In this document: positions 1 through 8,218 of the stretch, in pieces
Position numbering within the stretch: position 1 is the stretch's first letter
Layout of the letters: each line of letters starts with the position of its first letter
Assembly: GCA_020248265.1 (NCBI GenBank)
Contig: JADCHX010000023.1
Location: forward strand, 1 to 64,000
Origin: Rhodocyclaceae bacterium
GTDB lineage: Bacteria; Pseudomonadota; Gammaproteobacteria; Burkholderiales; CAIKXV01
Direction of reading: 5' to 3'
DNA length: 64,000 bases
Notes under the pieces: model-generated
Databases searched by the model: none
The model's input: the letters and a program-made list of their open reading frames with translations, nothing else
Told to the model about the DNA's origin: nothing
Translations under genes and position numbers: made by a program

Positions 1-266
1 CCACCGATCAGTTCGACGACGATATCGACGTCCGGATCGCGCACCACCGAAAACGCATCGTCGACGACCTGTGCCGCCGCTTCGCCGGCCGGCGTGCAGC
101 CGGCCACGAGCGCGCGCGCGCGCGGCAGGTCCTTGTCGGCGACGCGCGTGATGCGTATCCCGCGCCCGGCACGCCGTTCGATCTCGTCACGGTTGCGCGC
201 GAGTACCCCGAAGGTACCCCCACCCACGGTGCCGATACCCAGCAGACCCACGTTGATCGGTTTCAT
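1..266 (-). CDS. hom: Homoserine dehydrogenase, N-terminal part (cut by window edge)
   Basis: Only the first 88 or so residues are present; the rest lies beyond the left edge. They begin [20 protein letters not shown], a Rossmann NAD(P)-binding loop (GxGxVG) at about residues 8-16, followed by the DxDIVVELIGG segment near residue 80 that is characteristic of homoserine dehydrogenase. The family reduces aspartate semialdehyde to homoserine in threonine, methionine and isoleucine synthesis. The ATG shares one base with the stop of the upstream aminotransferase (TGATG), so the two are probably translationally coupled. The alaC-hom order is common in betaproteobacteria. Feedback regulation through a C-terminal ACT domain cannot be judged from this fragment. 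Confidence 0.92.
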   Translation of the reverse strand, partial: MKPINVGLLGIGTVGGGTFGVLARNRDEIERRAGRGIRITRVADKDLPRARALVAGCTPAGEAAAQVVDDAFSVVRDPDVDIVVELIG

Positions 267-1462
267 CAGAGCAGCCCATCCTTGCGGAACATCTCTTTCA
301 CGCCGCGCGTCGCCTGGCGGATGCGCGACTCGTTTTCGATCAGCGCGAGCCGGACATGGTCGTCGCCGTACTCGCCGAAGCCGATGCCTGGCGATGCGGC
401 CAGCTTGGCCTCGTCCAGCAGTTTCTTCGAGAACTCGAGCGAACCCATCTTCGCGTAGGCCTCGGGGATCTTCGCCCAGATGTACATCGCCGCCTTGGGC
501 GACTCGACCATCCACCCGGCCCCGTGCAGGCCCTGCACCATCACGTCGCGCCGCTTCTGGTAGGTCATCGCGATCTCGCGCACGCACTCCTGCGGGCCTT
601 CGAGCGCGAGGATCGAGGCGATCTGGATCGGGGTGAAGGTGCCGTAGTCGTGGTAGCTCTTCATCCGTGCCAGCGCCGACACGAGGTCGCGGTTGCCGAC
701 CATGAAGCCGACGCGCCAGCCCGCCATGTTGTAGCTCTTGGACATCGTGAAGAACTCGACCGCGACGTCGCGCGCACCGGGCACCTCCATGATCGACGGG
801 GCACGGTAGCCGTCGAACGTGATGTCGGCGTACGCAAGGTCGTGCACGACATAGATTTCATGGCGGCGGGCGATTTCGATGATCTTCTCGAAGAACGGCA
901 GGTCCACGCACTGGCTGGTCGGGTTCGACGGGAAGTTCAGGATCAGCATCTTCGGCTTCGGGTACGACTCCTTCATCGCACGGTCGAGTTCGTCGAAGAA
1001 GTCGACGCCCGGAGTCATCCGCACATGGCGGATGTCGGCGCCGGCGATCACCGGGCCGTAGATGTGGATCGGGTAGCTGGGGTTGGGCACCAGCACGATG
1101 TCGCCGCGTTCGAGGGTGGCGAGCGCCAGGTGGGCGATGCCCTCCTTCGACCCGATGGTGACGATGGCCTCGCTGTCCGGGTCGAGTTCCACACCGTAGC
1201 GGGTCTGGTACCAGTTGCAGATGGCCTTGCGCAGGCGCGGGATTCCCTTGGACACCGAGTAGCCATGGGTGTCCGGCCGTTGCGCTGCCTCGATCATCTT
1301 GGCGACGATGTGCGGGGGCGTCGGCCCGTCGGGGTTTCCCATCGACAGGTCGATGATGTCCTCGCCGCGGCGGCGGGCGGCCATCTTCAGCTCCGCCGTG
1401 ATGTTGAACACGTACGGTGGCAGGCGTCGGATTCGGGCGAATTCTTCCATCTGTTCAGTCAC
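266..1462 (-). CDS. alaC: Alanine transaminase (AlaC-type, PLP-dependent)
   Basis: A 398-residue class I/II aminotransferase that should interconvert pyruvate plus glutamate and alanine plus 2-oxoglutarate in the cytoplasm. The PLP lysine is K242 in [12 protein letters not shown]; the PLP-contacting N180 (FPSNPT), D208 and Y211 are also visible, and the length is normal for the AlaC/YfdZ group. The N-terminus ([15 protein letters not shown]) is the usual start of this subgroup, so the ATG at the 5' end is accepted. It overlaps hom by one base and lies upstream of it, linking alanine and aspartate-family synthesis in one transcript. The function is clear at family level; exact substrate preference (alanine versus related amino acids) is inferred. 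Confidence 0.93.
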   Translation of the reverse strand: MTEQMEEFARIRRLPPYVFNITAELKMAARRRGEDIIDLSMGNPDGPTPPHIVAKMIEAAQRPDTHGYSVSKGIPRLRKAICNWYQTRYGVELDPDSEAIVTIGSKEGIAHLALATLERGDIVLVPNPSYPIHIYGPVIAGADIRHVRMTPGVDFFDELDRAMKESYPKPKMLILNFPSNPTSQCVDLPFFEKIIEIARRHEIYVVHDLAYADITFDGYRAPSIMEVPGARDVAVEFFTMSKSYNMAGWRVGFMVGNRDLVSALARMKSYHDYGTFTPIQIASILALEGPQECVREIAMTYQKRRDVMVQGLHGAGWMVESPKAAMYIWAKIPEAYAKMGSLEFSKKLLDEAKLAASPGIGFGEYGDDHVRLALIENESRIRQATRGVKEMFRKDGLL

Positions 1463-1591
1463 CTGGCGCCGCGACCGTCGGTCGGCGGCACATCGTGGAA
1501 AGCCGACGAGTTTACCCGAGGCGACCGTGCAGCGCGGCCACTGCCGCCACGCACCGGCGGCTCCGGCAGCCGCCCGCTTTGCCGATACCGG

Positions 1592-2452
1592 TCAGACGGC
1601 GAAATCGGCCGTCGCGCTCAACGCAACCGCTCCGGTGTCGTCCTCGGCCCACAGCTTCGCGCTGCGACCGTCGGCCGCAGGTTCGCCGCAGAGGGTGATT
1701 GCCCGGTCCACGAACAGCGGGCGGACGTTGCGGGACGCCATGTGGCGCAACGGGCCGCCCGCGTTCGCGCGCGCGAGTTCGAACACCAGCAGCGTGGTGA
1801 GCCCCCCGTTCATCACCAGCGCCGGGTAGCCTTCGGTGCCGGTCACGTAGGGCTGATCGTAGTGGATCCGGTGGCCGTTGAAGGTGAGCGCGGAATACCG
1901 GAACAGCATCACCGGGTCCGGCGTCACCACCGTCTTCCAGACCGCAGTACCCGGAGCGGCCATCGGGGCCGCGGGTGGCCGGGGCGCGTTCGGGTCCGGC
2001 TCCTCGCGGTAGACGATGTCCTGCTCCTCGACCACGGCCAGCCCGCGGGCGCTGGAGATCTCGGTGCGCACGGTGACGAACACCATCTGGCCCGACTTGC
2101 CCGCCTTCGGCGTCACGCTCTGGATCACCGATTCGCGCCTGACCTCGTCGCCGACCCGCAGTTCGCCCTCGAACGTGATGCGCTTGCCGGCGAACATCCG
2201 GCGCGGCAGCGGCACAGGCGGAAGGAAATCGCCGCGCCGGGGATGGCCATCCGGCCCGATCTGCGACTGGCGCACCACGCGCGGGAACAGGATGGAGTGC
2301 CAGCCGATCGGCAACGGATCGCCGACCTTCGGGCGCGGATCGTCCCGATCGAGCGTGCACGACAGCCGGTGCACGGAGGGCACCGTCACGTAGTCGATGT
2401 CGGATTCACGGTTGCCGATCCATTCGGCGAGGCGATCGAGGTCCTGCGTCAT
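1592..2452 (-). CDS. FAS1/HTD2-type hot-dog acyl-CoA hydratase (itaconyl/mesaconyl-C4-CoA hydratase-like)
   Basis: A 286-residue double hot-dog protein of the MaoC-like family that includes mesaconyl-C4-CoA hydratase and itaconyl-CoA hydratase. Such enzymes add water to an unsaturated acyl-CoA. The N-terminal half carries the family segment LPRRMFAGKRITFEG (about residues 80-94); the C-terminal half has the FRYSALTFNGHRIHYD stretch, the usual hydratase region. The start was chosen at an ATG preceded by AGGAGG at ideal spacing; an upstream open extension has no such site. It stands alone between alaC and a chemotaxis gene. With the CitE-like lyase and family III CoA-transferases further right it could serve an itaconate or citramalate-type route, but this is inference. 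Confidence 0.85.
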   Translation of the reverse strand: MTQDLDRLAEWIGNRESDIDYVTVPSVHRLSCTLDRDDPRPKVGDPLPIGWHSILFPRVVRQSQIGPDGHPRRGDFLPPVPLPRRMFAGKRITFEGELRVGDEVRRESVIQSVTPKAGKSGQMVFVTVRTEISSARGLAVVEEQDIVYREEPDPNAPRPPAAPMAAPGTAVWKTVVTPDPVMLFRYSALTFNGHRIHYDQPYVTGTEGYPALVMNGGLTTLLVFELARANAGGPLRHMASRNVRPLFVDRAITLCGEPAADGRSAKLWAEDDTGAVALSATADFAV

Positions 2453-2607
2453 GTATTCCTCCTGGAATGCCGGGAAAGTGCGCGGGCGAGTCCGGCCGAG
2501 CACTGGACGGGCGGGAACCCGTAACAGTTCGTAATAGCGCTTGCGGATCGTACACCGGAGGCGAATACTGTCGTCACTGCGGTCGCGGCCAGCGACGCAA
2601 GCAGCTT

Positions 2608-2641
2608 CAGCCGGAAGGGGCGACCCTGCCGGCTGTTTTTT
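2608..2641 (+). terminator. Terminator-like hairpin reading on the plus strand
   Basis: A perfect 7-bp stem CAGCCGG/CCGGCTG encloses a 14-base loop and is followed by six T residues on the plus strand, with an outer GCAGC/GCTGC match. The adjoining genes both run on the minus strand, so the U-tract has the wrong polarity for them. It may end antisense transcription, or act as a leader hairpin for the hydratase gene. Confidence 0.4.
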
Positions 2642-2669
2642 GCTGCCCGCGCAGCGCACCTGCCGCGCT

Positions 2670-4196
2670 TCAGGCGGCTCCGAGCCGGTACTGACTGACC
2701 GCTGCCTGCAGTGAACCCGCAGTCGCGGTGAGCTGCAGTGCGTCGTCGGCGATGGCCGCCGTCGCCTCCCGGGCATGGTCGGTCATCGCGGCGATCTGCG
2801 CGACGTGCGTCGATATCTCGCTGGCTGCCAGTGCGTGCTGCTGCAATGCTGTCGCGATCTCGCGCACGCTGTCGCGTGCCAGCGCCGACTGTTCGCGGAT
2901 GGCGCCGATCGTCGAGCCGGCATCGCCGGCATAAGACAACCCGGCATCGACCTTGTGCACGGCATCGGCGATGCGTTCGGTGACCTGGCCGCGGACGGCC
3001 ATGATCTCGTCGATCATGCGGCTGATCTCGCCGGTCGAGCGCCCGGTCTCGTCGGACAGCTTGCGCACTTCGTCCGCCACCACCGCGAAGCCGCGGCCGG
3101 CCTCCCCGGCGCGCGCGGCCTCGATGGCAGCGTTGAGCGCGAGCAGGTTGGTCTGCTCGGCGATGTCCTTGATGATGCGCACGACGCTGTGCACCGCCTC
3201 GGACTTCTCGCCCAGGGACTCGACGACGACCGCCGCTTCGTTCACCGAGCGCGCCATCGACTGCATCGAGGCGACGGCATCCTCGATGACACTCGCGCCC
3301 AGCGCGGCACGCTGCGCAGACTGCTCTGCCGCGCCGCACGCCTGCTGCGCGCTGTCGGCAATGGAACTGATCGACGCGCTGATCTGCTCGACCGTGCTGG
3401 CCGCAGTGGAAGCCGCCCTCGACTGGTCGCCGCTGCCGTCGGCGATGCGCCGGGCCGTGTCCGCCAGCGAGGTGGACGCACCCGCCACCTGCCGTGCACT
3501 GCTGGAAGCCGTCTGCAGCGTCGCGACCAGCCTCGACTGCATGCGCTCCAGCGCTGCGATCATCGGGCTGTCGACGACCGTGCGGCGGTCGAACACATGG
3601 TCGAGCTTGCCATCGGCCACGTGCACGGCGAAGGCGACCGCCTGCTCGCTGCGTTCGAGCAGCCGCGCCAGCATCAGTGCGAGGTAGCACAGAACGCCGG
3701 CCTCGACGACCACATAGGCTGCGTGCAGGAGTACCCAGCCGAAGCCCTGCGACTCGGAGAATACATGGACGCCGAGACCGGCCCGCTGCATTGCATCGAA
3801 GCCGAGGTGGTGGAGGGCGATCAGCGCGGCCGCAAACACCACCGGTCGCCAGTCGCAGTAGGCGAGCAGGAAGGCGAGCAGCACGAAGATCCCGAAGTGC
3901 ATCTCGATCAGGCCGTGGCTGAGCTGGATCATCAGCGCGGGGTAGATCATCATCGACGCGGCGATCGCAAGGCGCACCGCGAGGCTGCCAGGCGCGGCCA
4001 GGTAGAGCCCGAGCGGAACGGCCAGCGCCGGTACCCCGACCAGCAGCGCCACAGTCAGGCCGTCGCCCATGGCCCCCATGCCCGCGCAGATCACCAGCAG
4101 CAGTGCGCAGGCGCCGAGCATCAGCCGGTCGGTGCTGCGCTGCAGGAGCTGCAGCAGGGTCTGACCCGAGGCGGGATTGGCGACTTCATCGATCAT
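2670..4196 (-). CDS. Methyl-accepting chemotaxis protein with multi-helix membrane sensor
   Basis: A 508-residue chemoreceptor. Roughly the first 190 residues form about six hydrophobic helices with almost no periplasmic loop, so the sensor is membrane-embedded rather than a periplasmic ligand-binding domain. There is no obvious HAMP signature, only a short linker. The cytoplasmic signalling tip is clear at about residues 330-400, with the conserved segments [19 protein letters not shown] and [12 protein letters not shown]. It should cluster with CheA/CheW and be methylated on the coiled-coil arms. No other che genes lie nearby. The N-terminal [18 protein letters not shown] type is seen in other betaproteobacterial receptors, possibly sensing an internal or membrane-energy signal (inference). 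Confidence 0.93.
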   Translation of the reverse strand: MIDEVANPASGQTLLQLLQRSTDRLMLGACALLLVICAGMGAMGDGLTVALLVGVPALAVPLGLYLAAPGSLAVRLAIAASMMIYPALMIQLSHGLIEMHFGIFVLLAFLLAYCDWRPVVFAAALIALHHLGFDAMQRAGLGVHVFSESQGFGWVLLHAAYVVVEAGVLCYLALMLARLLERSEQAVAFAVHVADGKLDHVFDRRTVVDSPMIAALERMQSRLVATLQTASSSARQVAGASTSLADTARRIADGSGDQSRAASTAASTVEQISASISSIADSAQQACGAAEQSAQRAALGASVIEDAVASMQSMARSVNEAAVVVESLGEKSEAVHSVVRIIKDIAEQTNLLALNAAIEAARAGEAGRGFAVVADEVRKLSDETGRSTGEISRMIDEIMAVRGQVTERIADAVHKVDAGLSYAGDAGSTIGAIREQSALARDSVREIATALQQHALAASEISTHVAQIAAMTDHAREATAAIADDALQLTATAGSLQAAVSQYRLGAA

Positions 4197-4205
4197 GGCA
4201 GGCTT

Positions 4206-4355
4206 TCAGCGGGGCGCCGCGCAGGTAATTCCGCGGAGCCTGTTGCCGGCGTCCAGGTGCCACAGCAGGGCACCGGTGGTGCCCAGCCAGGCGGCGAACA
4301 CGACAGCAAGGATGCGCGGGGACACGGCGCGCCCCGGCGACACGCGTACGGACAT
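4206..4355 (-). CDS. Possible small single-span membrane protein
   Basis: A 49-codon open frame beginning MSVRVSPGRAVSPRILAVVF, with one hydrophobic segment (about residues 14-33) and a basic N-terminus. A GGAG lies eight bases before the ATG, and the stop is nine bases before the chemoreceptor start, which would suit translational coupling. I recognise no family. In such GC-rich DNA an open frame of this size can occur by chance, so this is a weak call. Confidence 0.28.
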   Translation of the reverse strand: MSVRVSPGRAVSPRILAVVFAAWLGTTGALLWHLDAGNRLRGITCAAPR

Positions 4356-4437
4356 CGAGACCACTCCAGCAGGAGAGTCCCCTGTTAACGGCATCCAGGC
4401 GTGCGGCTTTAGCGGCGCCGCAGCACCGCTGGCCGGG

Positions 4438-5394
4438 TTACTCGGCCGCGATTCCGGCGTTGCGGATCAGTGCACCCCAGTAGGCCAGTTCCTGGGCAAT
4501 CGTCTTGGCGAATGCTGCGGGATCCTGGTACTGGGCGAACGCACCCTGCGAGTCGGCCTTCTCCCGGAACTCCCGTCCCTCGACGATCCGCCGGACTTCT
4601 TCCGACAGGCGCCTGACCACCTCCGGCGGCAGGCCCGCCGGCCCGAGCAGGCCGAACCAGGACGCCACCTCGTACTTCGGGAAGCCGGCTTCGGCCGCGG
4701 TCGGCACCGTCGGCATCGACGGGTGGCGGTTGCGTGCCGCATAGGCAATCGCCCGCAGCTTGCCTGCCTGCACCTGCTGGATCACGCCGGGCGGCGTGGT
4801 GATGAACATGTCGATGTTGCCGGCCATCAGGTCGACCACGGCCGGACCGCTGCCCTTGTAGGGAACATGGATCATCTTTCCGCCGGCCTGCTGCTCCAGG
4901 ATTTCGCCGGACAGGTGCTGTATCGACCCCGCGCCGGAGGAGCCATAGCTGATCTTGCCGGGGTTGGCCCGGATCAGGTCGACCAGTTCCTTCATCGTGG
5001 TGACCTTCGTCGACGGCCCGACGGCGATCACCTGCGGCGCGTAAAGTGCCATCGCGATGGGCACGAAATCCTTGACCGGATCCCACTTCAGGCCCTTGAA
5101 GAGGTGCGGATTGCCAACGTGGAAGCCCGAAAACTGCAGCAGCAGGGTGTGGCCATCGGGCTTCGCGCGCGCGACCAGTTCGGTACCGATGTTGCCCGAG
5201 GCGCCGCCGCGGTTCTCCACGAGCACCGGCTGGCCGAGCGCCTTCGACAGCGGCTCCTGCAGGAGGCGGGCGGTGAAGTCGGTGGACCCGCCGGGAACGG
5301 TGGCCACCACCAGCGTGACCGGCCGCGAGGGGAAGGATTGCGCTGCCGCAACCGTGGACAGGCCCAGCAGCAGGCCGGCGATCATCCGTTTCAT
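4438..5394 (-). CDS. Bug-family (TctC-like) periplasmic solute receptor
   Basis: A 318-residue tripartite tricarboxylate transporter receptor. A short signal peptide (MKRMIAGLLLGLSTVAAAQ) precedes the mature start SFPSRPVTLVV. Family marks are PGGSTDFTARLL (ligand loop), the VENRGGASGN segment, PVKDFVPIA, the glycine-rich GSSGAG turn and HVPYKGSGPA. These proteins bind small carboxylates in the periplasm and deliver them to TctAB-type permeases; none is encoded here. The ATG is preceded by GGAGGAG. It follows the CaiB, HMG-CoA-lyase and VOC genes on the same strand after a 116-bp gap, so its ligand may be the acid those enzymes degrade. Confidence 0.92.
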   Translation of the reverse strand: MKRMIAGLLLGLSTVAAAQSFPSRPVTLVVATVPGGSTDFTARLLQEPLSKALGQPVLVENRGGASGNIGTELVARAKPDGHTLLLQFSGFHVGNPHLFKGLKWDPVKDFVPIAMALYAPQVIAVGPSTKVTTMKELVDLIRANPGKISYGSSGAGSIQHLSGEILEQQAGGKMIHVPYKGSGPAVVDLMAGNIDMFITTPPGVIQQVQAGKLRAIAYAARNRHPSMPTVPTAAEAGFPKYEVASWFGLLGPAGLPPEVVRRLSEEVRRIVEGREFREKADSQGAFAQYQDPAAFAKTIAQELAYWGALIRNAGIAAE

Positions 5395-5510
5395 CTTGTC
5401 TCTCCTCCGATGCACATCTGCCGCCGCACCGTGCCGTGCGGACAATGCGGGTTCCAGACTGCCGATACCGTGGCCGGGCTCCGCCGGTCGCACTGCGTGG
5501 CAAGGGTACC

Positions 5511-5912
5511 TCAGGACCGCAGGTACTCCGAGATCTCGATCAGGTTGAGGTCGGGGTCGCGAACATACACCGAGCGGATGCGGCCGGTCGCGCCGGTGCG
5601 CGGCCCGGGACCGTCCTCGATCCGCACACCTGCCGCCTCCAGGCGCTCGATCACCGCCTCGAGCGGCAGCGCCGCGATGAAGCACAGGTCGAGGGCGCCC
5701 GGCACCGGCAGGTGCGCCTTCGGCTCGAACTCCGCACCCTTCACATGCAGATTGATCTTCTGGTTGCCGAAACGGAATGCGACCCGGCCTTGCGGCAGCT
5801 CGGGCGTCACGCCGAAGCGCTCGAGCTGCATGCCGAGCACGCGCGTGTAGAAATCGATTGCACGGGCCGGGTCGGTGGTGGTCAGCACCAGGTGGTCCAG
5901 GTGATCGATCAT
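5511..5912 (-). CDS. VOC (glyoxalase/extradiol-fold) protein
   Basis: A 133-residue single VOC module with the start IDHLDHLVLTTTDPARAIDFY and the end SVYVRDPDLNLIEISEY, the two halves of a glyoxalase-like beta-alpha-beta-beta-beta repeat. Possible metal ligands are H7 and the glutamate in NLIEIS. The length matches small glyoxalase-like enzymes; isomerase, epimerase or ring-cleaving activity cannot be told apart by sequence. The ATG overlaps the stop of the upstream HMG-CoA-lyase-like gene by four bases (ATGA), so it is co-translated with it. Confidence 0.88.
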   Translation of the reverse strand: MIDHLDHLVLTTTDPARAIDFYTRVLGMQLERFGVTPELPQGRVAFRFGNQKINLHVKGAEFEPKAHLPVPGALDLCFIAALPLEAVIERLEAAGVRIEDGPGPRTGATGRIRSVYVRDPDLNLIEISEYLRS

Positions 5913-6880
5913 GGCACCTCCGCACGGGCGCGCGACTGGGCGACCGAAGCCGGCACCGGATGCAGGTCGAGCCTGCGCCCGGCCTTCACCAGTTGCCCGG
6001 GGAGTTCATGGCCGACCAGCGCTCCGAGCCGTCGCGCACAGTCGAGCAGCGCAGGCAGGTCGACGCCGATGCTGCAGCCCTCCAGCACCAGCATGTGCGC
6101 GAGGTCTTCGGTGCACACGTTGCCGGTCGCGCCCGGCGCATAGGGACAACCGCCGAGTCCGCCAAGCGACGCATCGAACCGATCGACGCCGGCCTGCAGC
6201 GCCGCCAGTGCATTCGCCAGCCCCATGCCACGCGTGTTGTGCACGTGAAGCGTCAGCATCGCGCCAGCGAAACGCCGGCGGTAATCGGCACACAGCGCGG
6301 CGACCTGGGTCGGATAGGCCATGCCGGTGGTGTCGCACAGCGTGACGCCGCGGGCACCGGCATCGATGAAGATCGCGGCGAAATCCAGCACCTCGCCTGC
6401 GGGCACGTCGCCCTCCATCGGGCAGCCGAAGCTGCACGACAGCGACACGTTGACGGGCACGCGCGCCTCGGCGGACAGCCGCATCACCTCCAGCAACTGG
6501 GCGACCGACCGCTCGCGCGTCATCCGGAGATTGGCCAGGTTGTGCGTCTCCGAACACGACATCACCAGGTTGAACTCGTCCGGCGGCGCAGCCAGCGCAC
6601 GCTCGACGCCGCGCACGTTGGGCACCAGCACCGTGTACTCCACGCCGGGTACCCGCTGGATGCGGCGCATCACCTCGTCGGCGTCGGCCAGCATCGGGAT
6701 CGCCCTGGGCGAGGTGAACGAGGTCACCTCGATCTTGGCCAGACCGGTCGCGGACAAGGCATCGACGAATGCGACCTTGTCGTCTGTCGGCACGAACACA
6801 CTCTCCGCCTGCAGCCCGTCGCGCATCGCGACATCCTGCAGGAACACGCGGCGCACGGCACCAGCGCATGGATCCATCAT
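5909..6880 (-). CDS. Hydroxymethylglutaryl-CoA lyase-family enzyme
   Basis: A 323-residue DRE-TIM aldolase-type lyase. Visible family residues are the RDGLQ motif (D21), the metal-binding pair H212 and H214 in LHVHN, and the catalytic cysteine C245 in GGLGGCPYAPGATGN, the HMG-CoA lyase signature. The enzyme should cleave a 3-hydroxy-3-methylacyl-CoA into acetyl-CoA (or an analogue) plus a keto acid, with divalent metal. It overlaps the upstream CoA-transferase by one base (TGATG), implying that the transferase makes its CoA substrate. The true substrate may be HMG-CoA, citramalyl-CoA or a branched analogue; the context does not decide. Confidence 0.9.
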   Translation of the reverse strand: MMDPCAGAVRRVFLQDVAMRDGLQAESVFVPTDDKVAFVDALSATGLAKIEVTSFTSPRAIPMLADADEVMRRIQRVPGVEYTVLVPNVRGVERALAAPPDEFNLVMSCSETHNLANLRMTRERSVAQLLEVMRLSAEARVPVNVSLSCSFGCPMEGDVPAGEVLDFAAIFIDAGARGVTLCDTTGMAYPTQVAALCADYRRRFAGAMLTLHVHNTRGMGLANALAALQAGVDRFDASLGGLGGCPYAPGATGNVCTEDLAHMLVLEGCSIGVDLPALLDCARRLGALVGHELPGQLVKAGRRLDLHPVPASVAQSRARAEVP

Positions 6881-8136
6881 CAGTCTGCCTCCCCGCCGGT
6901 CTCGATGACATTCTTCGCCGCGAGTTCGGCGATGGCCGACTCGCTGATGCCCAAATCGCGCAGCACCTGCGCCGTATGGTGGCCAAGCGCCGGCGCCAGC
7001 GTCGAGAGCCGGCCGGGCGTCGCGGACAGCCTCGGGACCACGCCGGGCACGTCGAGTTCGTACCCTTCCGTCGTGGTGATGCGCTGGATCATGCCGCGTG
7101 CCCGGTAATGCGGATCCTCGGCGATGTCGCGCGCGGTGTAGATGCGGCCTGCCGGAACCCGCGCGCGTGTCAGGCCGTCGAGCACCTCTGCGAGCGGCCG
7201 CGCCGCGGTCCAGGCACCGATCGCCGAATCGAGTTCGGCAGCGCGCCTGGCACGGCCATCGTTCGATGCGAGGTCGGGTGCATCGCGCAGGTCGGCACGG
7301 CCGATCAGGTCCATCAGCCGGCGATAGATGCTGTCGCCATTGCCGCCGATCAGCACCGCGCCATCGGCGCAGCGGTAGGCGTTGCTCGGGGCGATACCCG
7401 GCAGCGCGCTGCCCGCCGGTTCACGTACCGCTCCGAACGCGCTGTACTCGGGCAGCAGGCTTTCCATGCAATTGAATACTGCCTCGTAAAGGGCAACGTC
7501 GACCACCTGGCCACGGCCTGCTGCGCCCTGCGCCTTGCGGTGGTAGAGCGCGAGCAGCAAGCCGATCACGCCGTGCAGGGCAGCCAGGGTGTCGCCGATG
7601 GACACGCCCACCCGCACCGGCAGACGGCCAGGCTCGCCAGACAGGTGTCGCAGCCCGCCCATCGCCTCGGCGATCACGCCGAAGCCGGGCCGGTCGGCGT
7701 ACGGACCATCCTGGCCATAGCCGGAGATGCGCAGCATCACCAGGCCGGGGTTGCCACTTGCCAGCGCCTCGTAGCCCAGGCCCCAGCCTTCCAGGGTGCC
7801 GGGCTTGAAGTTCTCGATCACCACGTCCGCCTCGCTGGCGAGCCGGCGGCAGAGTTCCTGCCCCTCGCTGCAGCGAAGGTCGAGTGCCACCGACCGCTTG
7901 TTGCGCGACTGCACCTGCCACCAGACGGAGGTGCCATCCTTGAGCATCCGCCACTTGCGCAGCGGGTCGCCGCCGCCCGGCGGCTCGACCTTGATCACGT
8001 CGGCCCCGAAATCGGCGAGCATCTTGCCCGCGAACGGGCCGGCGATCAGTTGGCCGAGTTCAAGCACGCGCAGCCCTGCCAGGGGAAGCGCAGATGCCGG
8101 GCCTGCAGCCGGCGGACGATCGGGACTGTCTGACAT
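6880..8136 (-). CDS. Family III (CaiB/BaiF) CoA-transferase
   Basis: About 418 residues. It opens LPLAGLRVLELGQLIAGPFA and has the ADFGADVIKVEPPGGGDP segment, the RNKRSVALDLR block and the GYGQDGPYADRPGFG motif typical of this family. The catalytic aspartate is probably the one in GVSIGDTLAALHG. The family moves CoA between an acyl-CoA and a free acid through an aspartyl-CoA thioester. The start is uncertain: ATG codons at 8136 and 8166 are both open and neither has a strong Shine-Dalgarno site; the shorter form fits family N-termini better. It is the first gene of the CaiB, HMG-CoA-lyase, VOC unit. Confidence 0.9.
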   Translation of the reverse strand: MSDSPDRPPAAGPASALPLAGLRVLELGQLIAGPFAGKMLADFGADVIKVEPPGGGDPLRKWRMLKDGTSVWWQVQSRNKRSVALDLRCSEGQELCRRLASEADVVIENFKPGTLEGWGLGYEALASGNPGLVMLRISGYGQDGPYADRPGFGVIAEAMGGLRHLSGEPGRLPVRVGVSIGDTLAALHGVIGLLLALYHRKAQGAAGRGQVVDVALYEAVFNCMESLLPEYSAFGAVREPAGSALPGIAPSNAYRCADGAVLIGGNGDSIYRRLMDLIGRADLRDAPDLASNDGRARRAAELDSAIGAWTAARPLAEVLDGLTRARVPAGRIYTARDIAEDPHYRARGMIQRITTTEGYELDVPGVVPRLSATPGRLSTLAPALGHHTAQVLRDLGISESAIAELAAKNVIETGGEAD

Positions 8137-8218
8137 CGTGGAAGCGCAGTCGATTGCAACAGCCATGAGCGTACACCAGCGCGCAGCGCCCGGCCGCGCA
8201 GCGCGTCCGGACCGGCGT

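Noticed and set aside
115..125. Alternating GCGCGC run as a possible Z-DNA or repeat element
   Set aside because: It is part of the hom coding sequence (alternating Arg/Ala codons) and short; such runs are common in this GC-rich DNA.
356..2524. A 722-codon open frame on the plus strand
   Set aside because: It runs antisense to alaC and the hydratase, is rich in His, Arg, Asp and Val in patterns produced by reversed GC-rich codons, and resembles no family. Similar long antisense frames at 16075-18294, 31192-33810 and 52615-54627 were dropped for the same reason.
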